From the NCBI GenBank assembly GCA_944323805.1, contig CALUTW010000011.1, positions 1 to 64,000 on the forward strand: 64,000 nucleotides of DNA, given 5' to 3'. Positions 44,455 through 56,023 of this stretch are shown here, one piece after another (position 1 is the stretch's first letter; every line of letters starts with the position of its first letter). Under the pieces are notes generated by a model. That model had not been told where the DNA came from. It did not search any database and saw only the letters and a program-made list of their open reading frames with translations. The DNA comes from an uncultured Bacteroidales bacterium (lineage in GTDB: Bacteria; Bacteroidota; Bacteroidia; Bacteroidales; UBA932). The position numbers and the translations under genes were made by a program.

Positions 44455-44490
44455 CGACCGGAATAAAGAGGAAACAATAACTGACGTTTT

Positions 44491-46719
44491 ATGGAAATGA
44501 GAGAAAAGTTCAAAGACGGCGTCTGGAGCCGCAAGATTGATGTGTCAGATTTCGTGTACAGGAACATCACACCTTATACAGGGGATGCCTCATTCCTGCA
44601 GGGTCCGTCGGACAGGACCAGAAAACTCTGGAACGAATGCCTTGCAGCCCTCGATGAGGAAAGGAAGAACAACGGGGTACGCTCCATCGATGCACAGACA
44701 ATCTCGACAATTACATCCCACAAGGCCGGCTACATCGACAGGGACTGCGAGCTCATCGTCGGTCTCCAGACAGATGAACTGCTGAAAAGGGCTATCAAGC
44801 CGTTCGGAGGATACAAGGTCGTTGAAAAAGCCTGCAAGGAGAACGGGGTGGAACTCGACCCGAAAGTAAAGGAAATATTCACGCACTACCGCAAGACACA
44901 CAATGACGGTGTGTTTGACGTATATACTGAGGAAATCAGGAGATTCAGGTCACTCGGATTCCTGACAGGGCTTCCTGACAACTATTCCAGGGGCCGTATA
45001 ATAGGCGACTACAGAAGGCTTGCCCTCTATGGTGCCGACAGGCTCATCGAGGCCAAGAAAGAAGACCTGAAGAACCTTACAGGACCTATGACCGATGCCC
45101 GTATCAGGCTCAGGGAGGAGGTCTCTGAACAGATCAGGGCCCTCAACGAGATCAAGGTAATGGGAAGCTACTATGACCTCGACCTCAGCAGACCTGCACT
45201 CAATGCACATGAAGCAGTACAGTGGGTATATATGGCATATCTGGCAGCAGTCAAGGAGCAGGACGGTGCAGCAATGTCGCTCGGGAACGTATCTTCATTC
45301 CTGGATATCTACATACAGTATGACCTCGACCACGGGGTAATCGACGAAAGCTTCGCACAGGAGCTTATCGACCAGTTCGTAATGAAGCTCAGGATGGTAA
45401 GGCATCTCAGGATGCAGTCCTACAATGACATATTCGCCGGAGACCCTACATGGGTTACCGAGTCTATCGGAGGCCGTTTCAACGATGGGAAGGTAAAGGT
45501 CACAAAGACATCTTTCCGTTTCCTCCAGACCCTCTACAACCTCGGGCCGGCACCGGAGCCTAACATGACGGTGCTCTGGAGTCCGGAGCTGCCTGAAGGA
45601 TTCAAGGAATTCTGTGCAAAAGTGTCGGTGGACACCAGCTCGATCCAGTATGAGAACGATGACCTCATGCGTCATGTCCGCAGCTGCGACGACTACGGTA
45701 TCGCCTGCTGCGTATCATACCAGGCAATCGGCAAGGCCATACAGTTCTTCGGGGCACGCGCCAACCTTGCAAAGGCCCTCCTGCTGGCAATCAACGGAGG
45801 CCGCTGCGAGAATACCGGCACACTGATGGTTGAAGGCATCGAGCCGCTGAAAAGCGATGTACTCGACTTCGAGGAGGTGCTGACCAACTACAAGAAAGTG
45901 CTGCATGAGGTGGCAAGGGTCTACAACGAGGCCATGAACATCATCCACTACATGCACGACAAATATGACTATGAGCGCTCACAGATGGCATTCATAGATA
46001 CCAACCCGGACATCAACCTTGCATATGGTGTTGCAGGACTTTCCATCGCCGTTGACTCGCTTTCAGCAATAAAATATGCAAAAGTGACTGCACACCGCAA
46101 TGCAGACGGGCTTACGGACGGCTTCGACATCGAGGGCGAATACCCATGCTTCGGAAACGACAATGACAAGGTAGACTCTCTTGCAGTGGACCTCGTCCAC
46201 TTCTTCAGCAAGGAGCTCAACAAGCTTCCTATCTACAAGAACGCAATGCCTACCCTCTCCCTCCTCACAATCACTTCAAACGTGATGTACGGGAAGAAGA
46301 CAGGTGCTACACCTGACGGAAGGGCAAAAGGCGTGGCATTCGCACCGGGAGCGAACCCTATGCACGGACGCGACTGCCATGGTGCTATAGCATCACTCAG
46401 CTCTGTAGCCAAGCTCGACTACCATGATGCCATGGACGGTATCAGCAACACCTTCTCAATAGTGCCGAAATCCCTCGGTCCTACAGACGAAGAAAGGGTT
46501 GAGAACCTCATTACCATGATGGACGGCTATTTTACCAAAGGGGCGCACCACCTCAATGTGAACGTGCTCAACAGGGAGATGCTGGAGGATGCGATGGAAC
46601 ATCCGGAAAACTACCCTCAGCTGACGATAAGGGTGTCCGGATATGCCGTTAACTTCACGAAGCTGAGCAGGGAGCATCAGTTGGAAGTTATTGCACGTAC
46701 GTTCCACCAGACCATGTAA
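44491..46719 (+). CDS. pflB: Formate C-acetyltransferase (pyruvate formate-lyase)
   Basis: 742 residues, the usual PFL length. Cys-Cys active site at residues 406-407 in [11 protein letters not shown], and the glycyl-radical Gly717 in [13 protein letters not shown] at the C-terminus. [24 protein letters not shown] is another signature. It splits pyruvate plus CoA into acetyl-CoA and formate without oxygen; the radical is introduced by PflA, encoded 134 bp downstream. A repeat element (about 46725-46826) fills the gap between them. The strong upstream promoter fits high expression in fermentation. Confidence 0.97.
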   Translation: MEMREKFKDGVWSRKIDVSDFVYRNITPYTGDASFLQGPSDRTRKLWNECLAALDEERKNNGVRSIDAQTISTITSHKAGYIDRDCELIVGLQTDELLKRAIKPFGGYKVVEKACKENGVELDPKVKEIFTHYRKTHNDGVFDVYTEEIRRFRSLGFLTGLPDNYSRGRIIGDYRRLALYGADRLIEAKKEDLKNLTGPMTDARIRLREEVSEQIRALNEIKVMGSYYDLDLSRPALNAHEAVQWVYMAYLAAVKEQDGAAMSLGNVSSFLDIYIQYDLDHGVIDESFAQELIDQFVMKLRMVRHLRMQSYNDIFAGDPTWVTESIGGRFNDGKVKVTKTSFRFLQTLYNLGPAPEPNMTVLWSPELPEGFKEFCAKVSVDTSSIQYENDDLMRHVRSCDDYGIACCVSYQAIGKAIQFFGARANLAKALLLAINGGRCENTGTLMVEGIEPLKSDVLDFEEVLTNYKKVLHEVARVYNEAMNIIHYMHDKYDYERSQMAFIDTNPDINLAYGVAGLSIAVDSLSAIKYAKVTAHRNADGLTDGFDIEGEYPCFGNDNDKVDSLAVDLVHFFSKELNKLPIYKNAMPTLSLLTITSNVMYGKKTGATPDGRAKGVAFAPGANPMHGRDCHGAIASLSSVAKLDYHDAMDGISNTFSIVPKSLGPTDEERVENLITMMDGYFTKGAHHLNVNVLNREMLEDAMEHPENYPQLTIRVSGYAVNFTKLSREHQLEVIARTFHQTM

Positions 46720-46724
46720 AATTC

Positions 46725-46826
46725 ATCTTGCCGTGAAGTTCTGCGTTATGCTCATCTCTCACATCCTCACAACTCAAAGGTTGCTCCGGTGCTCGAGATT
46801 TCGCAAGCCTTGAACTTCAACGACAA
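46725..46826 (+). repeat. 3'-UTR stem-loop repeat, copy R2 (pflB-pflA gap)
   Basis: In the sense of pflB: box 2 TTCTGCGTTATGCTCAT (46739-46755), then CTCTCACATCCTCA, a small CAAC/GTTG hairpin, and box 1 TTCGCAAGCCTTGAA (46800-46814). An outer stem pairs CCGTGAAGTTC with GAACTTCAACG. The inner hairpin differs in sequence from R1 (TGTAC/GTACA) but keeps pairing at the same place, as expected for a conserved RNA or DNA structure. It starts within about ten bases of the pflB stop. Confidence 0.65.
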
Positions 46827-46853
46827 TCTTGGAATTTTCGTTTCGGGACAGAT

Positions 46854-47585
46854 ATGACATTGAGAGTACATTCATATGAGTCGATGGGGACTTATGACGG
46901 TCCGGGACTACGTCTGGTAATCTTTCTGCAGGGATGCCCGTTCAGATGCCTGTACTGTGCAAATCCCGATACCATTCCTTATGAGGGAGGTACGGAGACG
47001 CCTGCCGATGAGATTCTTCAGATGGCTGTCAGGCAGAAACCTTTCTTCGGGAAGCGGGGAGGCGTGACATTCTCGGGAGGAGAACCGACCGTTCAGGCCA
47101 AAGCCCTTGTGCCGCTTGTGAGACAGCTGCATGAGAACGGCATAAACGTATGCCTCGACTCGAACGGGGGTGTCTGGAACAGCGATGTCGAAGAGCTGTT
47201 AGGACTTACGGACCTTGTGCTTCTCGATGTCAAGGAATTCAACTCTGCCAGGCATCAGTCCCTTACAGGACGCAGCAACGAACAGACACTCAGGACTGCC
47301 GCATGGCTGGAGGAGCATGGCAAGCCATTCTGGCTCAGATATGTGCTTGTGCCGGGATACAGTGATTTCGAGGAGGACATCAGGGCTCTCGGGAAGCATT
47401 TCGGCTCCGGCTACAGGATGATCCAAAGAGTGGAGATTCTGCCCTACCATACACTCGGGGTCAACAAATACGAGTCGTTGGGACAGGAATACAAGCTGAA
47501 GGATGTACCACACAACACCAGGGAACAGCTCGCGCATGCCGAAGCCCTGTTCAAGGAGTATTTCGACTGCGTTGTGCTGAACTGA
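46854..47585 (+). CDS. pflA: Pyruvate formate-lyase activating enzyme (radical SAM)
   Basis: 243 residues. The radical SAM motif is CPFRCLYC (CxxxCxxC) near residue 30, followed by GGVTFSGGEPTVQ (SAM-binding GGE) and DLVLLDVKEFNSARHQSLTG. It makes the glycyl radical on PflB with SAM and a 4Fe-4S cluster. Length and motifs are standard. It starts after the R2 repeat and ends before the R4 terminator-like hairpin. Confidence 0.95.
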   Translation: MTLRVHSYESMGTYDGPGLRLVIFLQGCPFRCLYCANPDTIPYEGGTETPADEILQMAVRQKPFFGKRGGVTFSGGEPTVQAKALVPLVRQLHENGINVCLDSNGGVWNSDVEELLGLTDLVLLDVKEFNSARHQSLTGRSNEQTLRTAAWLEEHGKPFWLRYVLVPGYSDFEEDIRALGKHFGSGYRMIQRVEILPYHTLGVNKYESLGQEYKLKDVPHNTREQLAHAEALFKEYFDCVVLN

Positions 47586-47613
47586 CCGGCATTCAGCCCG
47601 ATATCAAGAGAAT

Positions 47614-47660
47614 GGCTCAAAAGGAGACTTCCTGCATTATGCTTGAACTCCTTTTGAGCC
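47614..47660 (+). terminator. Terminator-like hairpin after pflA, also repeat copy R4
   Basis: Thirteen-base stem GGCTCAAAAGGAG/CTCCTTTTGAGCC (47614-47626 and 47648-47660) followed by GTTTTCTTT, a good intrinsic-type terminator for pflA. It sits between the convergent GH97 and pflA genes and could act on both strands. The loop TTCCTGCATTATGCTTGA closely matches box 2 of copies R1 and R2, in the same orientation to the preceding gene, so it may be a shortened member of the repeat family. Confidence 0.7.
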
Positions 47661-47689
47661 GTTTTCTTTAGTTGAACTGTTTTCCAGAC

Positions 47690-49957
<2,268 letters not shown>

Positions 49958-51886
49958 CTATCTCCTGTATTCCACCACAAGCACCTGACGCGGTCCGACA
50001 ACAGTCGAATCGGAAACCTCCGCCGGTTCCCCCGTAATCACATTGCGCCCGTCGTGCAGGCCTTCAGCAATCTCGGCATAATGGGACCACGGGACATGCT
50101 TCTTTCCCCGGGAATTATTGATATAGACAAATACGGCATCGGTATCGTCATACCTGAAATATGCGTAGGTGTTGTCCCTTGTCAGGAAGTGCATCGTCTT
50201 GCCGTTGTGAATGACAGGCTTGTCTTTCCTCCACTGGAAAAGACGTCTCGTATAGTCGTGGAGAGATGCAATCTGCCCTTCCGGCACAGGTTTTCCGTCC
50301 GTGCTGACCTTCGCAGAAGCCCTGCCGGCCTCGGAGAAAAAGTCAAGCCTGTCCCCAGGCCATCCGCCAGGGAAATCGACACGCAGCCCGCCATGGCCCT
50401 GCGATCTGTCCCTGGACACGAACATCATTTCATCCCCGTAGAAAATCTGAGGGATTCCGCGCATAGTGGCCATCATCGCCATCACTATCCTGTGTCTGTC
50501 GGCATTATGCCTGAGAACATCCCCTATGCGGTCCGTATCATGGTTGCCTGGGAAAATCATCATTTTCGACAGGTCGTGGTACACGAAATCGTGCGAAAGA
50601 CAGTCGTATACCCTTGTCATTCCTTCTCCCCATGCCTGCGAATCGGTCGGAACCCCTTTCCAGATGGCTTCCTGAAGCGGAAAATCCATTATGGAAGGCA
50701 GATGTGAGTCGAATCCGTCCCTGTTGGCATTGCCTCCCTGCCAGTAGGCCAGCTGGGGAATCGAGGATGTCCAGCATTCCCCGACGATGTTGAAATCCGG
50801 ATATTCGGCAAGTATGGCCTCGCACCACTCGCTCATAGGCCCCTTTTCGTTATACGGATATGTGTCAACCCTGAAGCCGTCGAGTCCGGAGTACTCGATC
50901 CACCATATTGCCCACTGCCTGAAATAATTGAGGACATACGGATTGTCGAGGTTCATGTCCGGCATCGATGGCACGAACCAGCCGCTCTCCTGCAGATTGA
51001 GGTCATACTTCGAGGCATTCGGGTCCATGTTGGTGGAAAAGCATACATTTGTCCCCGTATACTCCGGGAATACATGGATCCAGTCCTTGAACGGCAGGTC
51101 CTTCATCCACCAGTGCGCAGTACCGCAATGGTTCGTGACTATATCCATTATGACTTTCAGGCCCTTGTCATGCGCCTTCTGCACGAACTCCCTGTACAGG
51201 TCATTTGTCCCGAACCTCGGGTCGATATGATAATAGTCGGCACAGGCATAGCCATGGTATGACCCTTCCGGCTCATCGTCGAGAAGCAGCGGGGTATTCC
51301 AGATGGCGGTAGCCCCCAGGTCGGCGATATAGTCCAGATGGTTGATTATTCCCTGCAGGTCGCCTCCATGCCTGCCGAAGAATTCCTCCCGGTCAGCCTT
51401 TTCCGCCGTATCCGGCGTGGAATCGTTGGACGGGTCGCCATTTGCGAAGCGGTCCGGCATTATCAGGTATATCATGTCTGCCGTCGTGAAACTCTTGCGG
51501 GATGCCGAGCCTTCGGCCCTTGCGGCAATCTCATACGGATACTTGAAGCTCTCCCCGTCCCTGCTGAAGACTATCCAGTAAGTCCCTGGGGCAGCATCGG
51601 CTGCGACCTCCACATCCAGGAACAGATAATTCGGGCTGTCCGCCTCATGCACGGACTTTACCTCGACCCCGGCTCCGCCTGCAATCTCCACATCAAACGA
51701 AGATATGCCCTCGCCCCGGACCAGGAGCTGGAGCGGGGTCTTCATCCCTGTCCACCATGACAGCGGCTCCACGCGGGATACCTGGCCGTCCGCATCGGCG
51801 ACGGATGACGGGTCGAAAGATACCTGCCCGGCACAGGAGGCCAGACCGGCGACAGCAGCAATTGCCATAAATATATTCTTAGACAT
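49958..51886 (-). CDS. GH13 neopullulanase/cyclomaltodextrinase-like lipoprotein (SusA-like)
   Basis: 642 residues. Lipobox Cys18 followed by AGQVSF without acidic residues, so the protein is predicted to face the periplasm, as SusA does. N-terminal beta domain of cyclomaltodextrinase type (LQLLVRGEGISSFDVEIAGG, about 40-125), TIM barrel with catalytic Asp341 (GFRVDTYPY), Glu370 (IVGECWTS) and Asp450 (GNHDTDR), and a C-terminal beta domain. It cuts alpha-1,4 bonds in maltodextrins or pullulan. Located between the second GH13 gene and susB. The exact activity (neopullulanase versus cyclomaltodextrinase) is not readable. Confidence 0.9.
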   Translation of the reverse strand: MSKNIFMAIAAVAGLASCAGQVSFDPSSVADADGQVSRVEPLSWWTGMKTPLQLLVRGEGISSFDVEIAGGAGVEVKSVHEADSPNYLFLDVEVAADAAPGTYWIVFSRDGESFKYPYEIAARAEGSASRKSFTTADMIYLIMPDRFANGDPSNDSTPDTAEKADREEFFGRHGGDLQGIINHLDYIADLGATAIWNTPLLLDDEPEGSYHGYACADYYHIDPRFGTNDLYREFVQKAHDKGLKVIMDIVTNHCGTAHWWMKDLPFKDWIHVFPEYTGTNVCFSTNMDPNASKYDLNLQESGWFVPSMPDMNLDNPYVLNYFRQWAIWWIEYSGLDGFRVDTYPYNEKGPMSEWCEAILAEYPDFNIVGECWTSSIPQLAYWQGGNANRDGFDSHLPSIMDFPLQEAIWKGVPTDSQAWGEGMTRVYDCLSHDFVYHDLSKMMIFPGNHDTDRIGDVLRHNADRHRIVMAMMATMRGIPQIFYGDEMMFVSRDRSQGHGGLRVDFPGGWPGDRLDFFSEAGRASAKVSTDGKPVPEGQIASLHDYTRRLFQWRKDKPVIHNGKTMHFLTRDNTYAYFRYDDTDAVFVYINNSRGKKHVPWSHYAEIAEGLHDGRNVITGEPAEVSDSTVVGPRQVLVVEYRR

Positions 51887-51962
51887 TTCAGGGTAAATTT
51901 AGCAATGTTCGGAAAAACATAATACTCATTCCGGAATCTTTTTGTTCCGGGATATCAGTGAA

Positions 51963-53333
51963 TCATCTGACGAATACAAGCCATGACCAGGCCGGAAGCG
52001 ATACCTCCTCTCCCCCGGAATATGTCTTCCCGGAGAAATATTCGGCAGCCTCCCCGTCGAACGGAAGGGAAATGTCCGCATCTTCCGCTCCGAGATTCAC
52101 GGCAGCAATGACTTCATCAGCCTCCCCGTCAAGACTCTCTGAGGCACTTACGGACCTTGAGAACACCAGCACATCGGCGGCATCGGTGTCAAGATATTCA
52201 ATGGCACCGCCTTTCTCGCCTGCCGCAAGTGCCGGATGGGCATGACGCATGTCCACAAGGCTCCGGTAGAAGTCAGACCTTTCATTCCACTCCCATGCAG
52301 GCACAGGATCCTTCTCGAAGAATTCAAACCTGTGGTCATAGCCTATTTCCTGTCCAGTATAGATGAGAGGCTGTCCGGAAGGCAGCAGGAATGTCAGCAA
52401 TGCCATGACATCCGCAGCATCCCCCATACGCTCGAACTCCGTTCCGGCCCATGAATTCTCGTCATGGTTGGATGTGAACATGAGCCTGAACGCTTCCGGA
52501 GGGCAGGCTGCCGCATCCTTTCCGATATAGGCTTTCAGGTCGGCGGCAGACTTCTTTCCCTTGGCAATGTCGTTCAGCAGATGGTGGAGCTCCCATGCAT
52601 AGGAAGCGTCGAAAGCATCCCTGTGCAGCTCCGGATTCTCCCCTTCTGCAAGATAATATGTACCGGGATACTCCTTGCGCAGCTCCGGCAGAGTCTCCCT
52701 CCAGAAATCCAGAGGCACTTCACATGCCATATCGCAACGGAAACCGTCAACCCCCTTGTCGAGCCAGAACCGCATGGACCTGCGCATCTCCTCTCGCATG
52801 TCCTTGTTGTCATAGTTCAGCTCAGCAATGTCCGTCCAGTCATACTGGGTCACGGTATTGCCCAGGGAATCCCGTACATACCAGTCCGAAGGCTTCCCGG
52901 ACTCCCACACGGCATCGGGAGAAGTATGGTTCGCCACCCAGTCGAGTATCACCTTGAATCCGGCATCGTGCGCCCGGGCCAGAAAATCCTCGAAGTCCGC
53001 CATTGTCCCGAATTCCGGATTGACGGCGCAGTAGTCCGAGATTGCATAGTACGAGCCAAGGGTGCCTTTACGCTGGTCGACCCCTATCGGAGATATCGGC
53101 ATCAGCCATATCACATCTACCCCGAGCTTCTGCAGGCGAGGAAGTTCCTCCGCTGCTGCAGCAAAAGTCCCCTCCGGAGTATATTGCCGGACATTCATCT
53201 CATAGATGACAGCATTGTAGGACCAGTCCGGATGAATCCCGACGGCTCCGTCATCCTTTGCCGAGCACCCGGCTGCAAGAAGTCCCGCCGTCACTGCCGC
53301 GAAAGCCAGGACAAGTTTATGTATCATATTCAT
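51963..53333 (-). CDS. GH13 alpha-amylase lipoprotein
   Basis: 456 residues, compact barrel without added binding domain. Lipobox Cys23, then SAKDDGAVG with adjacent acidic residues, which may act as an export signal to the cell surface. Catalytic triad Asp201 (DGFRCDMACE), Glu230 (YYLAEGENPE) and Asp291 (SNHDENSW). Probable alpha-1,4 endo-activity on starch or maltodextrin. Its neighbours are GH13 genes on each side with gaps of 76 and 92 bp, in the same direction. SusG would be larger (CBM58 inserted); this is not a SusG. Confidence 0.88.
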   Translation of the reverse strand: MNMIHKLVLAFAAVTAGLLAAGCSAKDDGAVGIHPDWSYNAVIYEMNVRQYTPEGTFAAAAEELPRLQKLGVDVIWLMPISPIGVDQRKGTLGSYYAISDYCAVNPEFGTMADFEDFLARAHDAGFKVILDWVANHTSPDAVWESGKPSDWYVRDSLGNTVTQYDWTDIAELNYDNKDMREEMRRSMRFWLDKGVDGFRCDMACEVPLDFWRETLPELRKEYPGTYYLAEGENPELHRDAFDASYAWELHHLLNDIAKGKKSAADLKAYIGKDAAACPPEAFRLMFTSNHDENSWAGTEFERMGDAADVMALLTFLLPSGQPLIYTGQEIGYDHRFEFFEKDPVPAWEWNERSDFYRSLVDMRHAHPALAAGEKGGAIEYLDTDAADVLVFSRSVSASESLDGEADEVIAAVNLGAEDADISLPFDGEAAEYFSGKTYSGGEEVSLPAWSWLVFVR

Positions 53334-53425
53334 GTCTTCAGGTTTTAATCATGAAAGAGGCTGGGCCGAACGCCATTTCCCGTGCTTCAGTCCAGCCTGC
53401 TTTCAACCAGGAACTCCGTCCTGCA

Positions 53426-56017
53426 TCAGAAATTTACAATGAGTTTATAGTCAGCTGTCTCTACATCTTCAAATGTCGCATAGTCCCCGATTACGGATAC
53501 TTCCTCCTCCGCATCGAGCCAGTTTCTCCATGTCCCGGAAACCTCAGGAAGCTCGACCGTAAGATTCCTCGTCACGGTATCGAAGTTACCCACCATCACA
53601 AAAGCCTTGTCTCCTGCGACACAGGTTATGCTGCGCCCGGTAGTCCAGTGGCTTGCTGTCACATTCCAGGAGAAATCCGCACCTTCTTCGAAGAATTCCG
53701 GATTCTCTGCCCTGAAGTCCAGCAGTCTGGCATAAGCATCATAAAGGGCTTTCCTCTCCGGGACATCATAATAGTCCCAGTGCAGAGGCTTTTTCCCTGT
53801 ACGTCCGCCTTCCTCGATGGAGATATCGTATCCGATTTCCTCGAACTGCCATATCATCTTAGGTCCAGGCACTGTAAAGAAGAACGCCGCATTGAGTTCC
53901 GCCCTCTTCATACGCGCCCCGAGGTCATCCTTAATCGATGCATCGCCGTATTCAAGGGAGCGGTACGCATTCCTCTCCTCGTCATGGCTTTCCATATAAC
54001 CCACATATCCTCCGAAAGGCATCCATGGGGTATCCCCTGTCCACAGTGCGTTGAAGCCGCTCTCAGAGTAGTATCCCATTTCACTCTGCCCGTAGGCATA
54101 ATTGAGATTCCTCCATACTTTCATGCCCTTGTCCACGAGGGAGATCTGCTCTCCGTCATCGCAGAAATGCTCAAGGATGACAACCGCACCAGGGTCCTTG
54201 GCAGCAATACGCTGATAGTAGCCGTCGAGGATATTTACCCTGGACTGGTCTTCACGGCTTGCGCTGCTCTCGTCACTCGGGGTGTTCGTAAAGCCTTTAG
54301 TAAGGTCGAACCTGAACCCGTCTATATGATATTCCTCCAGGAGATATTCGACACTGAGACTTACATATTCCTTGACAAACGGATCCTCATGGTTAAGGTC
54401 ATGGAATACGCTGTAAGGATGCGGGGCTGTCACATTGAACCACGGGTTGTTCTCTGCCGTAAGCCCTCCGTCAGCCCCCTCCGGATTCCAGTAGAGCTTT
54501 GCAAGGGCGCTGGCCCCGGTCATGTGGTTGTACACTACATCGAACAGTACCGCAATGCCGCGTCCATGGCATTCGTCTATGAATGCCTTGTAGTCATTCC
54601 TTGTGCCGTAAGCCTTGTCAAGGGCAAAGTATGAGCATGGGTTGTAGCCCCAGCTGTCATTCCCTTCGAACTCCTGCACAGGCATCAGCTCAATGGCGTT
54701 GACACCGAGACTTTCGATATAGTCCAGATGCTGCATGGCGCCTCTGATGTCACTGGTGGCGGAGAAATCCCTCAGATGAATCTCATAGATGACAAGGTCA
54801 TTCTTGTCCTCAATCCTGAAATCATCATTCTGCCACTGGTATTCAGGCTCTCCGGCACAGAATGCAGACACAAGGCCTGAAGTCTCCGAAGGATAATCCG
54901 GGATATCCGGATATGTCGAGGACGGGATATACTGGTCATTGCTCCCGTCATAGACAATCTCGGTAAACGGGTCGCTGATACGTACAGCCTGGCTGAAGCC
55001 CGGAGTCGCATCCTCCTTGACAAGATAATACTGGAACATGTATTCCCTTCCTTTCTCCACGTCCGTCATTGTGTACCACCAGCAGCCTTTGGCCTCGTCG
55101 CGTTTCATTGCATACTCTGCCGAAGGTGCCCAGCCGCTGAAGTCGCCTATGACATAGGCATAGTCATAATGGTTCCCGTTCCTGTCCTTTTCATAGAGGA
55201 CAAATGTCACTGACCCGTCATCGTTGTAATTGATGCCGTATCCGGCACCTGCAGGGACAGACTCCTGGACAGGAGCCTGATGCTCGAAATGATACTTTCC
55301 GTCTGTTACCGCGATGTAATAGTTATCCTCAAAAGCCTGGAGGGTACGGTCCCCGCTTCTTATCACGAGTCCGATACGGTCGACCGCAGTCTTGTCCGAC
55401 CCGAACCATTCCCTGATTGTAGGGGAAAGCTCTATCGACCATGTATTGTCCCCGACCGGAGTCATCTTGCATTTGTCGATGTTGGAATACCAGTCAGCCG
55501 GCGTGAACTGCCAGAAATCCCCGTCGACGACTCCGATATGTACATACACGTCGCCGTCATAGTCATACAGCGGAGTCTCGGGCACGGCCTTGTAAGTGAT
55601 GGTCAGAGGCTGGTCTGCATCCGGAGCCTCCGGGTCAAGGCTTATGGCGTCATCCTGAAGTCCGTTCTGTATGACCTTGATTTCCGCCGGCTTGCAGCCA
55701 GGGGCAGAGATTGTAAGCACCGCTTCTCTTGACAGGTCAGGGTTAGGCCCGACCTTAACATAGAATGCAGCTGAAGTATTTCCGGAAGTCTTGTCCGGCC
55801 TGCACCACTCTTCCGTACCGGAAGTCTGGGTCAGTGTCCACGAATCCGCATATGTGCGGAATTCCAGCAGCTGGCTGCCTCCTTCTGAGTCAAACCACAG
55901 TGTGGATGTCGTGACAGTGATGGTATTTCCCTGCACAAGTCCATCCTCAATGTCAGTGCAGCCCTGATAAAAGACTGCCGCGACAGAAAGCAATAGTATG
56001 GTAAGATATTTCTTCAT
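53426..56017 (-). CDS. Large GH13 lipoprotein with BACON and starch-binding-type domains
   Basis: 863 residues. Lipobox Cys20, then TDIEDG, acidic as in surface-exported lipoproteins. Domain order: BACON-like (about 30-120, ending VIQNG), a beta-sandwich similar to Sus-locus lipoproteins (about 135-250), a CBM48-like segment (YAYVIGDFSGWAPSAEYAMKRDE, about 270-350), then the GH13 barrel with Asp571 (GFRFDLTKGF), Glu616 (VVILEHFCDD) and Asp679 (YMESHDEER), and a C-terminal beta domain. It may start starch breakdown at the surface (amylase or pullulanase). Its stop-to-start gap to the SusE/F gene is 6 bp. Confidence 0.9.
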   Translation of the reverse strand: MKKYLTILLLSVAAVFYQGCTDIEDGLVQGNTITVTTSTLWFDSEGGSQLLEFRTYADSWTLTQTSGTEEWCRPDKTSGNTSAAFYVKVGPNPDLSREAVLTISAPGCKPAEIKVIQNGLQDDAISLDPEAPDADQPLTITYKAVPETPLYDYDGDVYVHIGVVDGDFWQFTPADWYSNIDKCKMTPVGDNTWSIELSPTIREWFGSDKTAVDRIGLVIRSGDRTLQAFEDNYYIAVTDGKYHFEHQAPVQESVPAGAGYGINYNDDGSVTFVLYEKDRNGNHYDYAYVIGDFSGWAPSAEYAMKRDEAKGCWWYTMTDVEKGREYMFQYYLVKEDATPGFSQAVRISDPFTEIVYDGSNDQYIPSSTYPDIPDYPSETSGLVSAFCAGEPEYQWQNDDFRIEDKNDLVIYEIHLRDFSATSDIRGAMQHLDYIESLGVNAIELMPVQEFEGNDSWGYNPCSYFALDKAYGTRNDYKAFIDECHGRGIAVLFDVVYNHMTGASALAKLYWNPEGADGGLTAENNPWFNVTAPHPYSVFHDLNHEDPFVKEYVSLSVEYLLEEYHIDGFRFDLTKGFTNTPSDESSASREDQSRVNILDGYYQRIAAKDPGAVVILEHFCDDGEQISLVDKGMKVWRNLNYAYGQSEMGYYSESGFNALWTGDTPWMPFGGYVGYMESHDEERNAYRSLEYGDASIKDDLGARMKRAELNAAFFFTVPGPKMIWQFEEIGYDISIEEGGRTGKKPLHWDYYDVPERKALYDAYARLLDFRAENPEFFEEGADFSWNVTASHWTTGRSITCVAGDKAFVMVGNFDTVTRNLTVELPEVSGTWRNWLDAEEEVSVIGDYATFEDVETADYKLIVNF

Positions 56018-56023
56018 AATCGG

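Noticed and set aside
53258-54634. 458-codon plus-strand frame across two GH13 genes
   Set aside because: Same reason: antisense shadow spanning a gene junction.
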